DNA of 9,014 nucleotides from Mariaggregatimicrobium sp964498785 (GCA_964498785.1 CAZCJL010000191.1:1-9014); one strand, 5' to 3'. Counted from the stretch's first letter, positions 1-5,752 are shown. The notes: generated from the sequence alone by a model not told the origin. Translations and numbers: made by a program.

Positions 1-35
1 GCTACGTTTTGAATTTTAATAGAAAATAAGTAGTT

Positions 36-93
36 TTCGTTCAGGCACTAAATAGTAAATTTATATATATATTAAAATATCCATTACAGGAGG
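36..93 (+). promoter_or_regulatory. A+T-rich leader, possible promoter, and strong RBS of the first NifX-like gene
   Basis: A perfect AGGAGG lies at 88-93, six bases before the ATG at 100, and fixes that start. Upstream, TATATA repeats at 62-69 could serve as a -10 element, with a weak -35-like TTCAGG at 40-45. The low complexity of the A/T run makes the promoter part a guess; the RBS is clear. Confidence 0.35.
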
Positions 94-99
94 TTTTAA

Positions 100-498
100 A
101 TGAAAATTGCAATTACTGCCACAGGCGCAGATTTCAACGCACAGGTAGACCCGCGATTTGGACGAGCGCAGTATTTTATTATTGTTGATACGGATACAAT
201 GGAATTTGAAACCATTGAAAATGATAGCACAGTCGCTGCCCATGGCGCAGGAATTCAGTCCGGCCAATTGATGAGTTCCAAAGGAGTGGAAGCGGTAATT
301 ACCGGAAGTGTCGGGCCAAATGCACATCAAACATTATCAGCCGCGGGTATTAAAATGTATCAGTCGGGGCGTGGAACTGTGGCAGAAGTTGTTTCCGCAT
401 ACAAAGAGGGAAAATTAAATCCCATCGACGAGATTGGCCCGGCGCACCGTGGTATGGGTGGAGGTGGTCGCGGTATGGGACGCGGAACGGGAAGATAG
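100..498 (+). CDS. NifX/NifB-type (dinitrogenase Fe-Mo cofactor family) protein with Gly/Arg-rich tail
   Basis: A 132-residue protein of the family that includes NifX, NafY, the C-terminal domain of NifB and the Mo-Cu orange protein (ORP). These small alpha/beta proteins bind or carry metal-sulfur clusters in the cytoplasm. Family marks seen: MKIAIT at the start, VDPRFGRAQYF at about residues 16-26, AHGAGIQSGQ at 48-57, ITGSVGPNA at 67-75, and AAGIKMY at 81-87. After residue 112 the normal domain ends and a Gly/Arg tail follows (GPAHRGMGGGG, then GRGMGRGTGR), resembling the neighbouring DUF5320 motif. The start is set by AGGAGG six bases upstream. The ferredoxin gene begins five bases after the stop, which suggests co-transcription. 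No nitrogenase genes are present, so an ORP-like or general metal-cluster carrier role is more likely than nitrogenase maturation. The bound metal cannot be read from the sequence. Confidence 0.88.
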   Translation: MKIAITATGADFNAQVDPRFGRAQYFIIVDTDTMEFETIENDSTVAAHGAGIQSGQLMSSKGVEAVITGSVGPNAHQTLSAAGIKMYQSGRGTVAEVVSAYKEGKLNPIDEIGPAHRGMGGGGRGMGRGTGR

Positions 499-503
499 CC
501 AAT

Positions 504-920
504 ATGATGATTAAAATCTATGAACAAAAATGCGACGGCTGCGGACTTTGTGTGGATGCCTGTAAAGAGGGCGCAATTTATTTGATAGATAACGTTGCGT
601 CTATCGATCAAGATAGATGTAAAGAATGTGGAAACTGCATTGAAGTTTGTCCTGCACAGGCTATTTATTCAGAACTCCCGGAAAAAGGTCCGCAATATCA
701 ACAGAACGTTCAGCCAACGGCGAAACAAGAAATAATCGCATCTGTCAAATCGAAGGCAGTGAAGATCGGAAAAACTTTGCTGCCGTTAGCATTATCCGGG
801 ATAGCTGATATGATTATATCGAAATTGGATCGATCTGATCAACCAACTGTTTTGAAAAAACAAAATGAATTCGCGCGCGGGAAACGGTCGCGGCAAAGAC
901 GTCGACAGGGAAAGGCATGA
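504..920 (+). CDS. 2x[4Fe-4S] ferredoxin with C-terminal hydrophobic helix and basic tail
   Basis: A 138-residue ferredoxin. Two cluster motifs are visible: Cys10, 13, 16 and 20 (CDGCGLC, followed by K-E rather than the usual Pro) and Cys39, 42, 45, 49 followed by Pro50. This is the bacterial dicluster pattern. The remaining 85 residues are not ferredoxin-like: a polar linker, a hydrophobic or amphipathic stretch at about 92-110 (KTLLPLALSGIADMIISKL), and a strongly basic end (KRSRQRRRQ). That could be a membrane- or partner-binding extension, but this is inference. Two adjacent ATG codons (504 and 507) are possible starts; GGGAAG inside the end of the preceding gene is the only nearby RBS. 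It is probably an electron donor or cluster-carrying partner for the NifX-like and ATPase proteins in the same run. Confidence 0.85.
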   Translation: MMIKIYEQKCDGCGLCVDACKEGAIYLIDNVASIDQDRCKECGNCIEVCPAQAIYSELPEKGPQYQQNVQPTAKQEIIASVKSKAVKIGKTLLPLALSGIADMIISKLDRSDQPTVLKKQNEFARGKRSRQRRRQGKA

Positions 921-950
921 AAACCAATTTAAATAGTAAGGTCATTCAGA

Positions 951-1685
951 ATGAGTAATCATAATGATGCAAAATTATCACTAACTGTGGCGTTTGATAA
1001 CATTGCTTTTACTTCAGGTATGAAAACAGCATGGGGGTATAGCTGTTTTATTGAAACGGAGAAAGACTGTGTGTTATTTGATACCGGAAGCAACGGCTCC
1101 ATTTTGCTGGACAATTTGGAAAACTTAAACCTTACTCCCCAATCAGTAAATAAAATAGTGATCTCGCATACACATTGGGATCACCTTGATGGATTAAACG
1201 AATTTCTACAGGTGAATAAAGATGTAACGGTCTGTTTACCGAATTCAGCGACATCATTTGCAGAAAAAAAGATTGTGTCCGTAGGCGCTCATATTGAGCG
1301 TGTTAAAACTCCAAAGGAAGTTTCACCAGGAATATATTCAATGGGTGAATTAGATGGGGTTGTGCCGGAACAATCAATTGCAATCCATACATCAAAAGGA
1401 ATGGTGTTGCTAACCGGGTGTGCGCATCCGGGAATTATTTCAATCGTTAAACAAGCGAAATCGCTTTTCCCGGACGAGGATACTTATTTATTAATGGGTG
1501 GATTTCATTTAAAAGATCACCATCATACTGAAATTGAGGAAATTGTGGGATTCATAAAAGACGTTGGTGTGCAGAACGTCGCTCCCAGTCATTGCACCGG
1601 AGAAACTGCAATTGATGTTTTTCGTGAACGGTTTCAGGAAAAGTTTGTTCAGGCCGGTCTTGGTTTACATTTTATAATTGAATAA
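951..1685 (+). CDS. MBL-fold metallohydrolase, COG1237 type
   Basis: A 244-residue metallo-beta-lactamase-fold protein. The metal-binding motif HTHWDH lies at residues 73-78, after FDTG at 43-46. The other expected ligands and signatures are present: GCAHPG (His159), MGGFHL (His186) and SHCTGE (His214). The GCAH, GGFH and HCTG set is typical of COG1237, whose members are often labelled 7,8-dihydropterin-6-methyl-4-(ribofuranosyl)aminobenzene-phosphate synthase. That label should not be transferred here: there is no methanopterin pathway in view. The length and the N-terminus (KLSLTVAFDN) fit a full-length protein starting at 951, with a weak TAAGG nine bases upstream. The substrate is unknown. 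Genes of this type recur beside NifX and ferredoxin-MinD genes in anaerobes, so a role in the same metal-cofactor process is reasonable but not shown. Confidence 0.86.
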   Translation: MSNHNDAKLSLTVAFDNIAFTSGMKTAWGYSCFIETEKDCVLFDTGSNGSILLDNLENLNLTPQSVNKIVISHTHWDHLDGLNEFLQVNKDVTVCLPNSATSFAEKKIVSVGAHIERVKTPKEVSPGIYSMGELDGVVPEQSIAIHTSKGMVLLTGCAHPGIISIVKQAKSLFPDEDTYLLMGGFHLKDHHHTEIEEIVGFIKDVGVQNVAPSHCTGETAIDVFRERFQEKFVQAGLGLHFIIE

Positions 1686-1706
1686 ATTAAGTAAATAATA
1701 ACCAAT

Positions 1707-1714
1707 GGAGGTGA
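1707..1714 (+). promoter_or_regulatory. Strong RBS of the zinc-ribbon protein
   Basis: GGAGGTGA precedes the ATG at 1719; its GGAGG core ends seven bases before the start. It selects this frame over an overlapping open frame beginning at 1705, whose own start lies inside the RBS region. Confidence 0.7.
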
Positions 1715-1718
1715 AAAT

Positions 1719-1949
1719 ATGCCAGGAGGTGATGGAACAGGTCCCGGAGGACAGGGGCCCGGAACAGGCCGAGGTATGGGGCGAGGCGGTGGCCGTGGCC
1801 GTGGCCGTATGGGCGGCGCACGACCGGGATCAGGTCCCGGCGGCAATTGTGTCTGTCCGTCATGCGGAACGGTTGTGCCTCATCAACGCGGAGTACCGTG
1901 CAATCAAATGGAATGTCCGCAGTGTGGCGTTATAATGACGAAAGAGTAA
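1719..1949 (+). CDS. Small Gly/Arg-rich protein with C-terminal zinc-ribbon-like six-Cys module
   Basis: A 76-residue protein in two parts. Residues 1-42 are almost only Gly, Arg, Pro and Met, opening with MPGGDGTGPGGQGPGTGRG, the DUF5320-type start. Residues 43-76 carry Cys44, 46, 49, 61, 66 and 69, spaced C-x-C-x2-C-x11-C-x4-C-x2-C, with HQRGVPC in the middle and a CPQCG end. This resembles a zinc ribbon or rubredoxin-like metal knuckle. The same Cys spacing and the RGVPC core occur in the fusion protein at 7082-7501. Function is unknown; a metal-binding scaffold or assembly partner is inferred from the neighbours. The frame is trusted over the overlapping +1 frame because of its RBS, its Cys pattern and its match to the second copy. 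The high-G+C, repetitive codons of the first half differ from neighbouring genes and reflect the Gly/Arg content. Confidence 0.8.
   Translation: MPGGDGTGPGGQGPGTGRGMGRGGGRGRGRMGGARPGSGPGGNCVCPSCGTVVPHQRGVPCNQMECPQCGVIMTKE
1791..1808 (+). repeat. Three tandem copies of GGCCGT within the Gly/Arg-rich coding segment
   Basis: GGCCGT is repeated three times in register, encoding Gly-Arg pairs. Gain or loss of a six-base unit would stay in frame, so the length of this tail could vary between strains. It is a simple consequence of a Gly-Arg repeat and may have no role of its own. Confidence 0.7.
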
Positions 1950-1971
1950 AAAACTCTTGTATCGGGTAAGT

Positions 1972-2062
1972 AAAGTGGTGCAGATAGCTTGTGAGCCGCT
2001 CAACCGGAGGAAAATAGATAATCGGTTTGGGCGGTCTCTCAATGTATGAAAACGAATATTGA
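1972..2062 (+). pseudogene. Probable N-terminal remnant of a NifX-like gene
   Basis: The frame beginning AAA at 1972 reads KVVQIACEPLNRRKIDNRFG, then RSLNV and a stop at 2047. Aligned without gaps to the first NifX-like protein, the Lys near its start and the D-x-RFGR motif are both 15 residues apart in the two sequences. A one-base shift after Asn (2043) continues as YENEY before a stop at 2060, reminiscent of the residues after RFGR in the family. There is no ATG in the matching place (AGT precedes the Lys codon) and no clear RBS. There is no room for the rest of the domain before the ATPase gene at 2088. Chance resemblance over about 25 residues cannot be excluded. A very short real peptide starting at the GTG at 1975 or 1978 is another reading. 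Confidence 0.35.
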
Positions 2063-2071
2063 CAGTCGAAT

Positions 2072-2080
2072 GAGGAGAAG
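2072..2080 (+). promoter_or_regulatory. RBS that decides the start of the first ferredoxin-MinD ATPase
   Basis: GAGGAGAAG sits upstream of the ATG at 2088 (GGAG ends ten bases before it). The longer in-frame start at 2046 has no Shine-Dalgarno sequence. It would add 14 residues (MKTNIDSRMRRSIK) ahead of the usual family start MIISIASGKGG. Confidence 0.6.
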
Positions 2081-2087
2081 TATAAAA

Positions 2088-2927
2088 ATGATTATCAGTA
2101 TTGCCAGCGGAAAAGGTGGAACCGGCAAAACCACTATTGCGGCTAATCTTGCACTGTCGCTGGAACAAAATGTCCAATATCTGGATAGCGATGTGGAAGA
2201 GCCGAATGGGCATATATTTATCAAGCCGGATATTATCACGACAAAAACCATGGGAACGCCGATTCCCGTAATTGATGAAACCAAATGTAATTACTGTGGT
2301 AAGTGCAAAGAAATTTGTGAATACAATGCCATTGCGGTTGTTATGAAGAACGTACTGGTATTCCCGGAACTATGTCATTCATGCGCCGGATGCTGGCTAA
2401 TCTGCCCGGAAAATGCAATATCTACCGCAGAACGGGAACTGGGTGTACTGGAGAAGGGAAGAGCAAACGGGATTGATTTTGTTCACGGACGCCTGCGACT
2501 TGGTGAGGCGATGTCTCCGCCGCTGATTCGCAAAGTTCAGCAACAGATGGATAAATCAAAAATAGTCATTATTGATTCACCACCGGGAACATCATGTCCG
2601 GTTATCGAATCAGTGAAAAGAAGTAATTTTGTAATTCTCGTCACCGAACCAACTCCATTTGGTTTAAACGATTTAAAGCTCGCAGTGGAAATGGTGCGAA
2701 CAATGAAACTGCCGTTAGGAGTTATCATTAATCGTTCGGATATCGGAAACGATGATGTGCGCGAGTATTGTCGTGAAGAGGACATCGATATTTTGATGGA
2801 AATAAAAAATGATCGAAAAATCGCCGAAGCTTATTCCCGGGGAATTCCGCTCATCGAAATTGCACCTGATTACAAAGAGAGGTTCCGGAAACTATACGCT
2901 GACGTGGAAAGGAGGGTGGCTCAATGA
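2088..2927 (+). CDS. MinD/ParA-like P-loop ATPase with inserted 2x[4Fe-4S] ferredoxin domain (first of a pair)
   Basis: A 279-residue cytoplasmic ATPase of the SIMIBI (MinD/Mrp) class. A deviant Walker A (GKGGTGKT) lies at about 8-15, with the signature Lys in KGG. The switch II region is DSPPGTSCP at 163-171, and NRSD at 215-218 is the likely nucleotide-base motif. A ferredoxin domain is inserted at about 60-112: Cys67, 70, 73, 77 and Cys96, 99, 102, 106. This architecture is the COG1149 type found in anaerobes, always near NifX-like genes and often in pairs, as in the Desulfovibrio ORP locus. Likely role: ATP-dependent cluster loading or subcellular placement of the ORP-like complex. The next gene overlaps its stop by four bases, so the two are probably made in step and may form a heterodimer. 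The start at 2088 is preferred over 2046 because of its RBS and family length. Confidence 0.9.
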   Translation: MIISIASGKGGTGKTTIAANLALSLEQNVQYLDSDVEEPNGHIFIKPDIITTKTMGTPIPVIDETKCNYCGKCKEICEYNAIAVVMKNVLVFPELCHSCAGCWLICPENAISTAERELGVLEKGRANGIDFVHGRLRLGEAMSPPLIRKVQQQMDKSKIVIIDSPPGTSCPVIESVKRSNFVILVTEPTPFGLNDLKLAVEMVRTMKLPLGVIINRSDIGNDDVREYCREEDIDILMEIKNDRKIAEAYSRGIPLIEIAPDYKERFRKLYADVERRVAQ

Positions 2928-3784
2928 AAGAAATTGTTGTTATCAGTGGGAAAGGCGGTACCGGTAAAACAACGATAACTGCTGCCCTGGCATCGCTGAT
3001 CCAAAGCAAGATTATGGCCGATTGCGATGTGGATGCTGCTGACCTTCATTTAATTCTGAACCCGGAAATTAAACAGCAGGATGATTTCTTTTGCGGCAAA
3101 ACAGCTTATGTAAGACAGAAGGATTGCACGCAATGTGGGAAATGCGTTGAAGTATGTCAGTTTAGTGCCATTAGTACGGACTATCTGGTAGATCCGGTAT
3201 CCTGTGAAGGCTGCGGTGTTTGCGTCGCATTCTGCCCGGTCGATGCAATTGATTTTAACGAGAATTTAAGCGGACAGTGGTTTATTTCAAATACACGGTT
3301 TGGGACGCTTGTTCATGCCAAATTGGGCATTGCTGAAGAAAATTCCGGCAAACTCGTCACATTGGTTCGAAAACAGGCGAAGCAGTTAGCTGAAAAAGAA
3401 AAAGCCGAATATATTATCGTTGATGGCGCTCCCGGCGTTGGCTGTCCGGTTATTTCTTCTATCGGCGGAGCCGCTGCCGTACTTGTGGTTACAGAGCCAA
3501 CATTGTCAGGATTGCATGACATGGAGCGGGTTGTCAGTCTGGCGGCAAAATATTTTAAGATTCCGACGTTTGTATGTATAAACAAAGCTGATCTGAATGC
3601 GGAGATTGCAGAGAAAATCATTCTTTTTTGTGATGAAAATGAGGTGTTATTCGCTGGTAGTGTGCCGTATGATGAATTTACCACCAAAGCAATGGTGGAA
3701 GGGAAAAATATTTTTGAATATAAAGAAGGACCGGCTGCTGCGGCAATCCGGGACGTCTGGACAATAATCAGAGATAATGCTTAA
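2924..3784 (+). CDS. MinD/ParA-like P-loop ATPase with inserted 2x[4Fe-4S] ferredoxin domain (second of a pair)
   Basis: A 286-residue paralogue of the preceding protein, with the same order of parts. The deviant Walker A GKGGTGKT is at about 9-16, then DCDVDAADLH at 33-42. The ferredoxin insert carries Cys68, 71, 74, 78 and Cys94, 97, 100, 104. DGAPGVGCP forms switch II at 167-175, and NKAD at 220-223 is the base-recognition motif. A Cys follows the switch II glycines in both paralogues (C174 here, C170 in the first). The ATG overlaps the previous stop as ATGA and has an AAGGAGG-type RBS at 2909-2915, so translational coupling is very likely. The two proteins differ throughout, so this is an old duplication rather than a recent repeat. 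Known relatives act with NifX/ORP-type proteins; here the client is most likely one of the NifX-like proteins encoded nearby. Confidence 0.9.
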   Translation: MKEIVVISGKGGTGKTTITAALASLIQSKIMADCDVDAADLHLILNPEIKQQDDFFCGKTAYVRQKDCTQCGKCVEVCQFSAISTDYLVDPVSCEGCGVCVAFCPVDAIDFNENLSGQWFISNTRFGTLVHAKLGIAEENSGKLVTLVRKQAKQLAEKEKAEYIIVDGAPGVGCPVISSIGGAAAVLVVTEPTLSGLHDMERVVSLAAKYFKIPTFVCINKADLNAEIAEKIILFCDENEVLFAGSVPYDEFTTKAMVEGKNIFEYKEGPAAAAIRDVWTIIRDNA

Positions 3785-3831
3785 GTAGCTAACGAAATGT
3801 AAACAATGAAAAGAGAAGATACTTAATCTTG

Positions 3832-4320
3832 ATGGATACAATTGAATTGAAGCCGATTGGCGTTATTTATACGCCTTATGCAGGTACGAAGGATATTCCG
3901 ATTCAGGGAAAATTTAAGGCGACTACTGAAGGATATATCGAATTAAAAGAAAAATATGTCGATGGATTGCGAGACCTTGACGAGTTCAGTCATGCTTTTT
4001 TGATCTATTATTTTCATAAAAGCAGTAAGGAAAATTTGCGAGGCAAGCCTTATCTGGAGGATGAAACCCATGGTATTTTTGCGATCCGAAGTCCTCATCG
4101 ACCGAACCACCTGGGTTTATCAATTGTGAAAATACTGCGAATTGCGGGTAATCGGATTTATATCGCAGAGGTGGACATGCTGGATGGCACGCCGCTTTTG
4201 GATATCAAACCTTTTGTTAAATATTTTGATAGCCGGGAAGATGCTGTCTGTGGGTGGTTGGATAAACATTTTGTAGATGGTCATATTCCGCGTAAAACAA
4301 TTCTAAATAATAAGGAGTAA
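3832..4320 (+). CDS. TrmO/TsaA-type methyltransferase, short form
   Basis: A 162-residue protein of the TsaA-like beta-barrel family (YaeB/TrmO). In E. coli, TrmO N6-methylates the t6A37 base of threonine tRNA using S-adenosylmethionine. Family marks: PIGVIYTPY at 8-16, RSPHRPNHLGLS at 86-97, and LDGTPLLDIKPF at 117-128. E. coli TrmO is about 235 residues; this one has the core barrel only and lacks the C-terminal extension, as many archaeal and anaerobe homologues do. Substrate choice is therefore uncertain. The ATG at 3832 is used; an in-frame TTG directly before it (3829) is an alternative, and the only RBS candidate is a weak GAGAAG at 3813-3818. The gene lies between the ATPase pair and a NifX-like gene, the latter starting three bases after its stop, so it is read as part of the same run. 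Why a tRNA-methyltransferase fold sits here is unknown. Confidence 0.82.
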   Translation: MDTIELKPIGVIYTPYAGTKDIPIQGKFKATTEGYIELKEKYVDGLRDLDEFSHAFLIYYFHKSSKENLRGKPYLEDETHGIFAIRSPHRPNHLGLSIVKILRIAGNRIYIAEVDMLDGTPLLDIKPFVKYFDSREDAVCGWLDKHFVDGHIPRKTILNNKE

Positions 4321-4323
4321 TCA

Positions 4324-4719
4324 ATGAAAGTAGCAATTTCCACGGATAATGGGTATGTATCGGCTCATTTTGGCCGTTGCCCTGAATTTACAATTTTAGA
4401 AATCGAGGACAGCACAGTGAAAAATCGGGTCGTGATTCCCAATCCGGGGCACCATCCGGGTTTTTTGCCGGAATATTTTCAACAGCAAGATGTGAACGCT
4501 GTCATTGCCGGTGGCGGGGGGCAACGCGCTCAGATGCTGTTTCAAGATAAAAATATTGAATTTATTTTAGGCGTCTCCGGCACAATTGATGAAGTCATCG
4601 ATAAATTATGCAGCGGCCAACTAAAAGGCGGTGAGAGTTTTTGTCAACCAGGCGCGGGGAAAGGATATGGCGTCGAAAAAGATGAATGTGATCACGATGA
4701 TGGTGACCATCAGCATTAA
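4324..4719 (+). CDS. NifX/NifB-type (dinitrogenase Fe-Mo cofactor family) protein with Cys/His/Asp-rich tail
   Basis: A 131-residue second member of the NifX family, distinct from the one at the start of the window. Visible marks: MKVAIS, then VSAHFGRCPEF at 12-22, NPGHHPGFLPEYF at 40-52, a glycine loop AGGGGQRA at 62-69, and a C-terminal part with GGESFCQPG at 102-110. It ends in ECDHDDGDHQH, which could bind metal. His15, His43, His44, Cys19 and Cys107 are candidate ligands. The HHPG subtype and the ECDH ending are shared by many stand-alone anaerobe homologues, so the tail is probably functional. AAGGAG (4312-4317), overlapping the stop of the preceding gene, gives a well-spaced RBS. Likely role: binding or transfer of a metal-sulfur cluster with the two upstream ATPases. 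The bound cluster is not known. Confidence 0.87.
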   Translation: MKVAISTDNGYVSAHFGRCPEFTILEIEDSTVKNRVVIPNPGHHPGFLPEYFQQQDVNAVIAGGGGQRAQMLFQDKNIEFILGVSGTIDEVIDKLCSGQLKGGESFCQPGAGKGYGVEKDECDHDDGDHQH

Positions 4720-4727
4720 TCGAATAT

Positions 4728-4760
4728 AAATTTGGTGGTTCAAAATGATTTTTTTTCTTT
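4728..4760 (+). terminator. Weak hairpin followed by an eight-T run, possible terminator
   Basis: ATTTG (4730-4734) can pair with CAAAAT (4741-4746) with one bulged base, and eight T residues follow at 4749-4756. The stem is short and A/T-rich, so efficient termination is doubtful. It marks the first real gap between genes since 3784. Confidence 0.2.
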
Positions 4761-4768
4761 GAGTACTC

Positions 4769-4794
4769 TTGAAAATTAAAATCGAAGTTATAAT
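4769..4794 (+). promoter_or_regulatory. Possible promoter before the exported protein gene
   Basis: A perfect TATAAT lies at 4789-4794, with TTGAAA at 4769-4774. The spacing is 14 bases, shorter than the usual 16-18, and the region is A+T-rich. The transcript would have a leader of only about a dozen bases before the ATG at 4814. Confidence 0.28.
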
Positions 4795-4802
4795 TTTTTT
4801 GT

Positions 4803-4807
4803 GGAGG
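4803..4807 (+). promoter_or_regulatory. RBS that decides the start of the exported protein
   Basis: GGAGG lies six bases before the ATG at 4814. The open frame extends upstream to a TTG at 4769, but that start has no RBS and would bury the signal peptide behind 15 extra residues. Confidence 0.7.
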
Positions 4808-4813
4808 TATTCT

Positions 4814-5278
4814 ATGAAAAACCGAATTATATTAATGGTGTTAATCGGATTTATTTTTTGTTTGAATAGCTATTTATCTGCCCAAACTGGTCGAGGTTTA
4901 AATCAAAGCCAGTTTACAAAATTGTACGATGCATCCACGGAAATGGCAGTTATGGGCGATATTACTAAATTGGATACTGTTCAAAATGGCTTTGGCCGGT
5001 TCCCCGGGCTACAAATCACAGTAAAAAATGACAAACAGGAAGCTCCTGTCTATATTGCCCCATTGTGGTATTTGTCTGATAAAAAAATAACATTGAAAAC
5101 AGGTGAGATAATTAAAGTGACAGGATCGAAAATAAATTATCAAGAGAAAGATAAAATAATTGCCCGAACTTTTGAGTATCAAAAAAACGAAATAACTGTA
5201 AGAGATGAGAAAGGTGTCCCTGTTTGGGCAGGCAAGCGATTAGGCCCCGGAAAAGGACGTAGAGGGTATCGGCGTTAA
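4814..5278 (+). CDS. Exported small beta-rich (OB-fold-like) protein with Gly/Arg-rich end
   Basis: A 154-residue protein with a clear signal peptide: Lys/Arg at residues 2-4, a hydrophobic core at about 5-21, and likely cleavage after LSA (residue 23) before Gln24. It is not an evident lipoprotein, because Cys16 lacks a lipobox. The mature part has alternating short strands: VMGDITKLDTV at about 46-56, GLQITVKND at 65-73, PVYIAPLWYL at 78-87, GEIIKVTGSKI at 97-107, then IIARTF and ITVRDEKGVPVWAG. The pattern of a glycine-linked strand, a TG-E-hydrophobic strand and a DEKG-P-W ending matches small uncharacterised exported proteins of anaerobic bacteria that look OB-fold-like. No catalytic motif is seen. 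It ends in a basic GPGKGRRGYRR, echoing the Gly/Arg tails of cytoplasmic neighbours. The periplasm or outside is its likely place; its partner is unknown. Confidence 0.75.
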   Translation: MKNRIILMVLIGFIFCLNSYLSAQTGRGLNQSQFTKLYDASTEMAVMGDITKLDTVQNGFGRFPGLQITVKNDKQEAPVYIAPLWYLSDKKITLKTGEIIKVTGSKINYQEKDKIIARTFEYQKNEITVRDEKGVPVWAGKRLGPGKGRRGYRR

Positions 5279-5280
5279 AT

Positions 5281-5305
5281 AAAGATAAATCAAAAGTATC
5301 TTTTT
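5281..5305 (+). terminator. A/T-rich hairpin with T tract, possible weak terminator
   Basis: AAAGATA (5281-5287) and TATCTTT (5297-5303) form a perfect 7-bp inverted repeat around a nine-base loop, ending in five T residues. Only one G-C pair is present, so any termination would be partial. It starts just after the stop of the exported protein. Confidence 0.28.
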
Positions 5306-5331
5306 CATAATAATACATTATAAAATAATTT

Positions 5332-5343
5332 GGAAGGAGGTGA
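5332..5343 (+). promoter_or_regulatory. Near-perfect Shine-Dalgarno of the DUF5320 gene
   Basis: GGAAGGAGGTGA is close to a full complement of the 16S rRNA 3' end and ends six bases before the ATG at 5350. It suggests high translation and settles the frame in a Gly/Arg-rich gene with several overlapping open frames. Confidence 0.7.
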
Positions 5344-5349
5344 CATAAA

Positions 5350-5730
5350 ATGCCAGCAGGAGATGGAACAGGACCGCGGGGCATGGGCCCGATGACAGGA
5401 CGATCTGCCGGATATTGCGCTGGCTATGATCGCCCTGGATTTGCAAATGCAATGCCTGGCCGCGGATTCGGCCGCGGCGGACGAGGATTTTATGGCGGAG
5501 GCCGTGGGCGTCGTCATTGGTATTATGCAACAGGTGTCCCCGGATGGGCGCGTTTTGGAGCCTGGGGACAGGGAGCTTCTCCGGATTACCCGACCGCGCC
5601 TCCCTATGAACAAAATTTTACACCGGAACAGGAAATAGATTATTTAACCGCACAAGCTGAAAATCTGGGAAAATCACTGGACGATATTCGGAAAAGAATC
5701 TCGGAGCTTGAAAGCAATGCTGAAAAATAG
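5350..5730 (+). CDS. DUF5320-type Gly/Arg/Tyr-rich protein with C-terminal coiled coil
   Basis: A 126-residue protein starting MPAGDGTGPRGMGPMTGR, the signature of DUF5320 proteins, then SAGYCAGY with a single Cys23. Residues 30-60 are low-complexity Gly/Arg/Phe/Tyr. A Pro/Trp/Ala-rich middle follows at 63-88. Residues 92-124 (TPEQEIDYLTAQAENLGKSL and onward) are a predicted helix with heptad-like Leu and Ile, probably a coiled coil for self-association. DUF5320 proteins have no assigned biochemical role but sit repeatedly beside NifX-like and ferredoxin-MinD genes in anaerobes. A scaffold for the cofactor proteins is a fair inference. It is the last gene before the inverted repeat at 5758-5822, so it probably ends a transcription unit. 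Confidence 0.85.
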   Translation: MPAGDGTGPRGMGPMTGRSAGYCAGYDRPGFANAMPGRGFGRGGRGFYGGGRGRRHWYYATGVPGWARFGAWGQGASPDYPTAPPYEQNFTPEQEIDYLTAQAENLGKSLDDIRKRISELESNAEK

Positions 5731-5752
5731 CGCTTCCGGTAAGCGATAAAGT

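Noticed and set aside
44..57. Possible sigma-54 promoter upstream of the first gene (GGCAC at 44-48)
   Set aside because: The ORP operons of Desulfovibrio are sigma-54 dependent, so this was looked for. A GGCAC -24-like element is present, but the -12 position reads AGTA instead of TTGC.
1649..1846. Pro/Arg-rich open frame on the minus strand opposite the Gly/Arg-rich gene
   Set aside because: It is the antisense of Gly/Arg codons (GGN/CGN), which avoids stops by composition. It has no family features. Similar minus-strand frames over 360-611 and 5112-5613 were rejected for the same reason.
2046..2087. Longer start of the first ATPase, and the resemblance of its NIDSRMRRSIK to the upstream KIDNRFGRSLN
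   Set aside because: No RBS for the 2046 start, and the family begins at MIISIASGKGG. The resemblance is in a different frame with only about half of the bases matching, so a tandem duplication is not supported.
4185..4200. Second sigma-54-like match (TGGCAC at 4185-4190)
   Set aside because: It lies inside the TrmO-type coding sequence, encodes conserved residues, and lacks the GC of the -12 element.
4699..4711. Palindrome GATGGTGACCATC as a terminator
   Set aside because: It lies within the end of the NifX-like coding sequence, would have a one-base loop, and no T tract follows it.
100..4719. Calling the NifX-like proteins true nitrogenase maturation factors
   Set aside because: No nitrogenase structural or assembly genes are visible, and the family is widespread in non-diazotrophic anaerobes beside ferredoxin-MinD ATPases.
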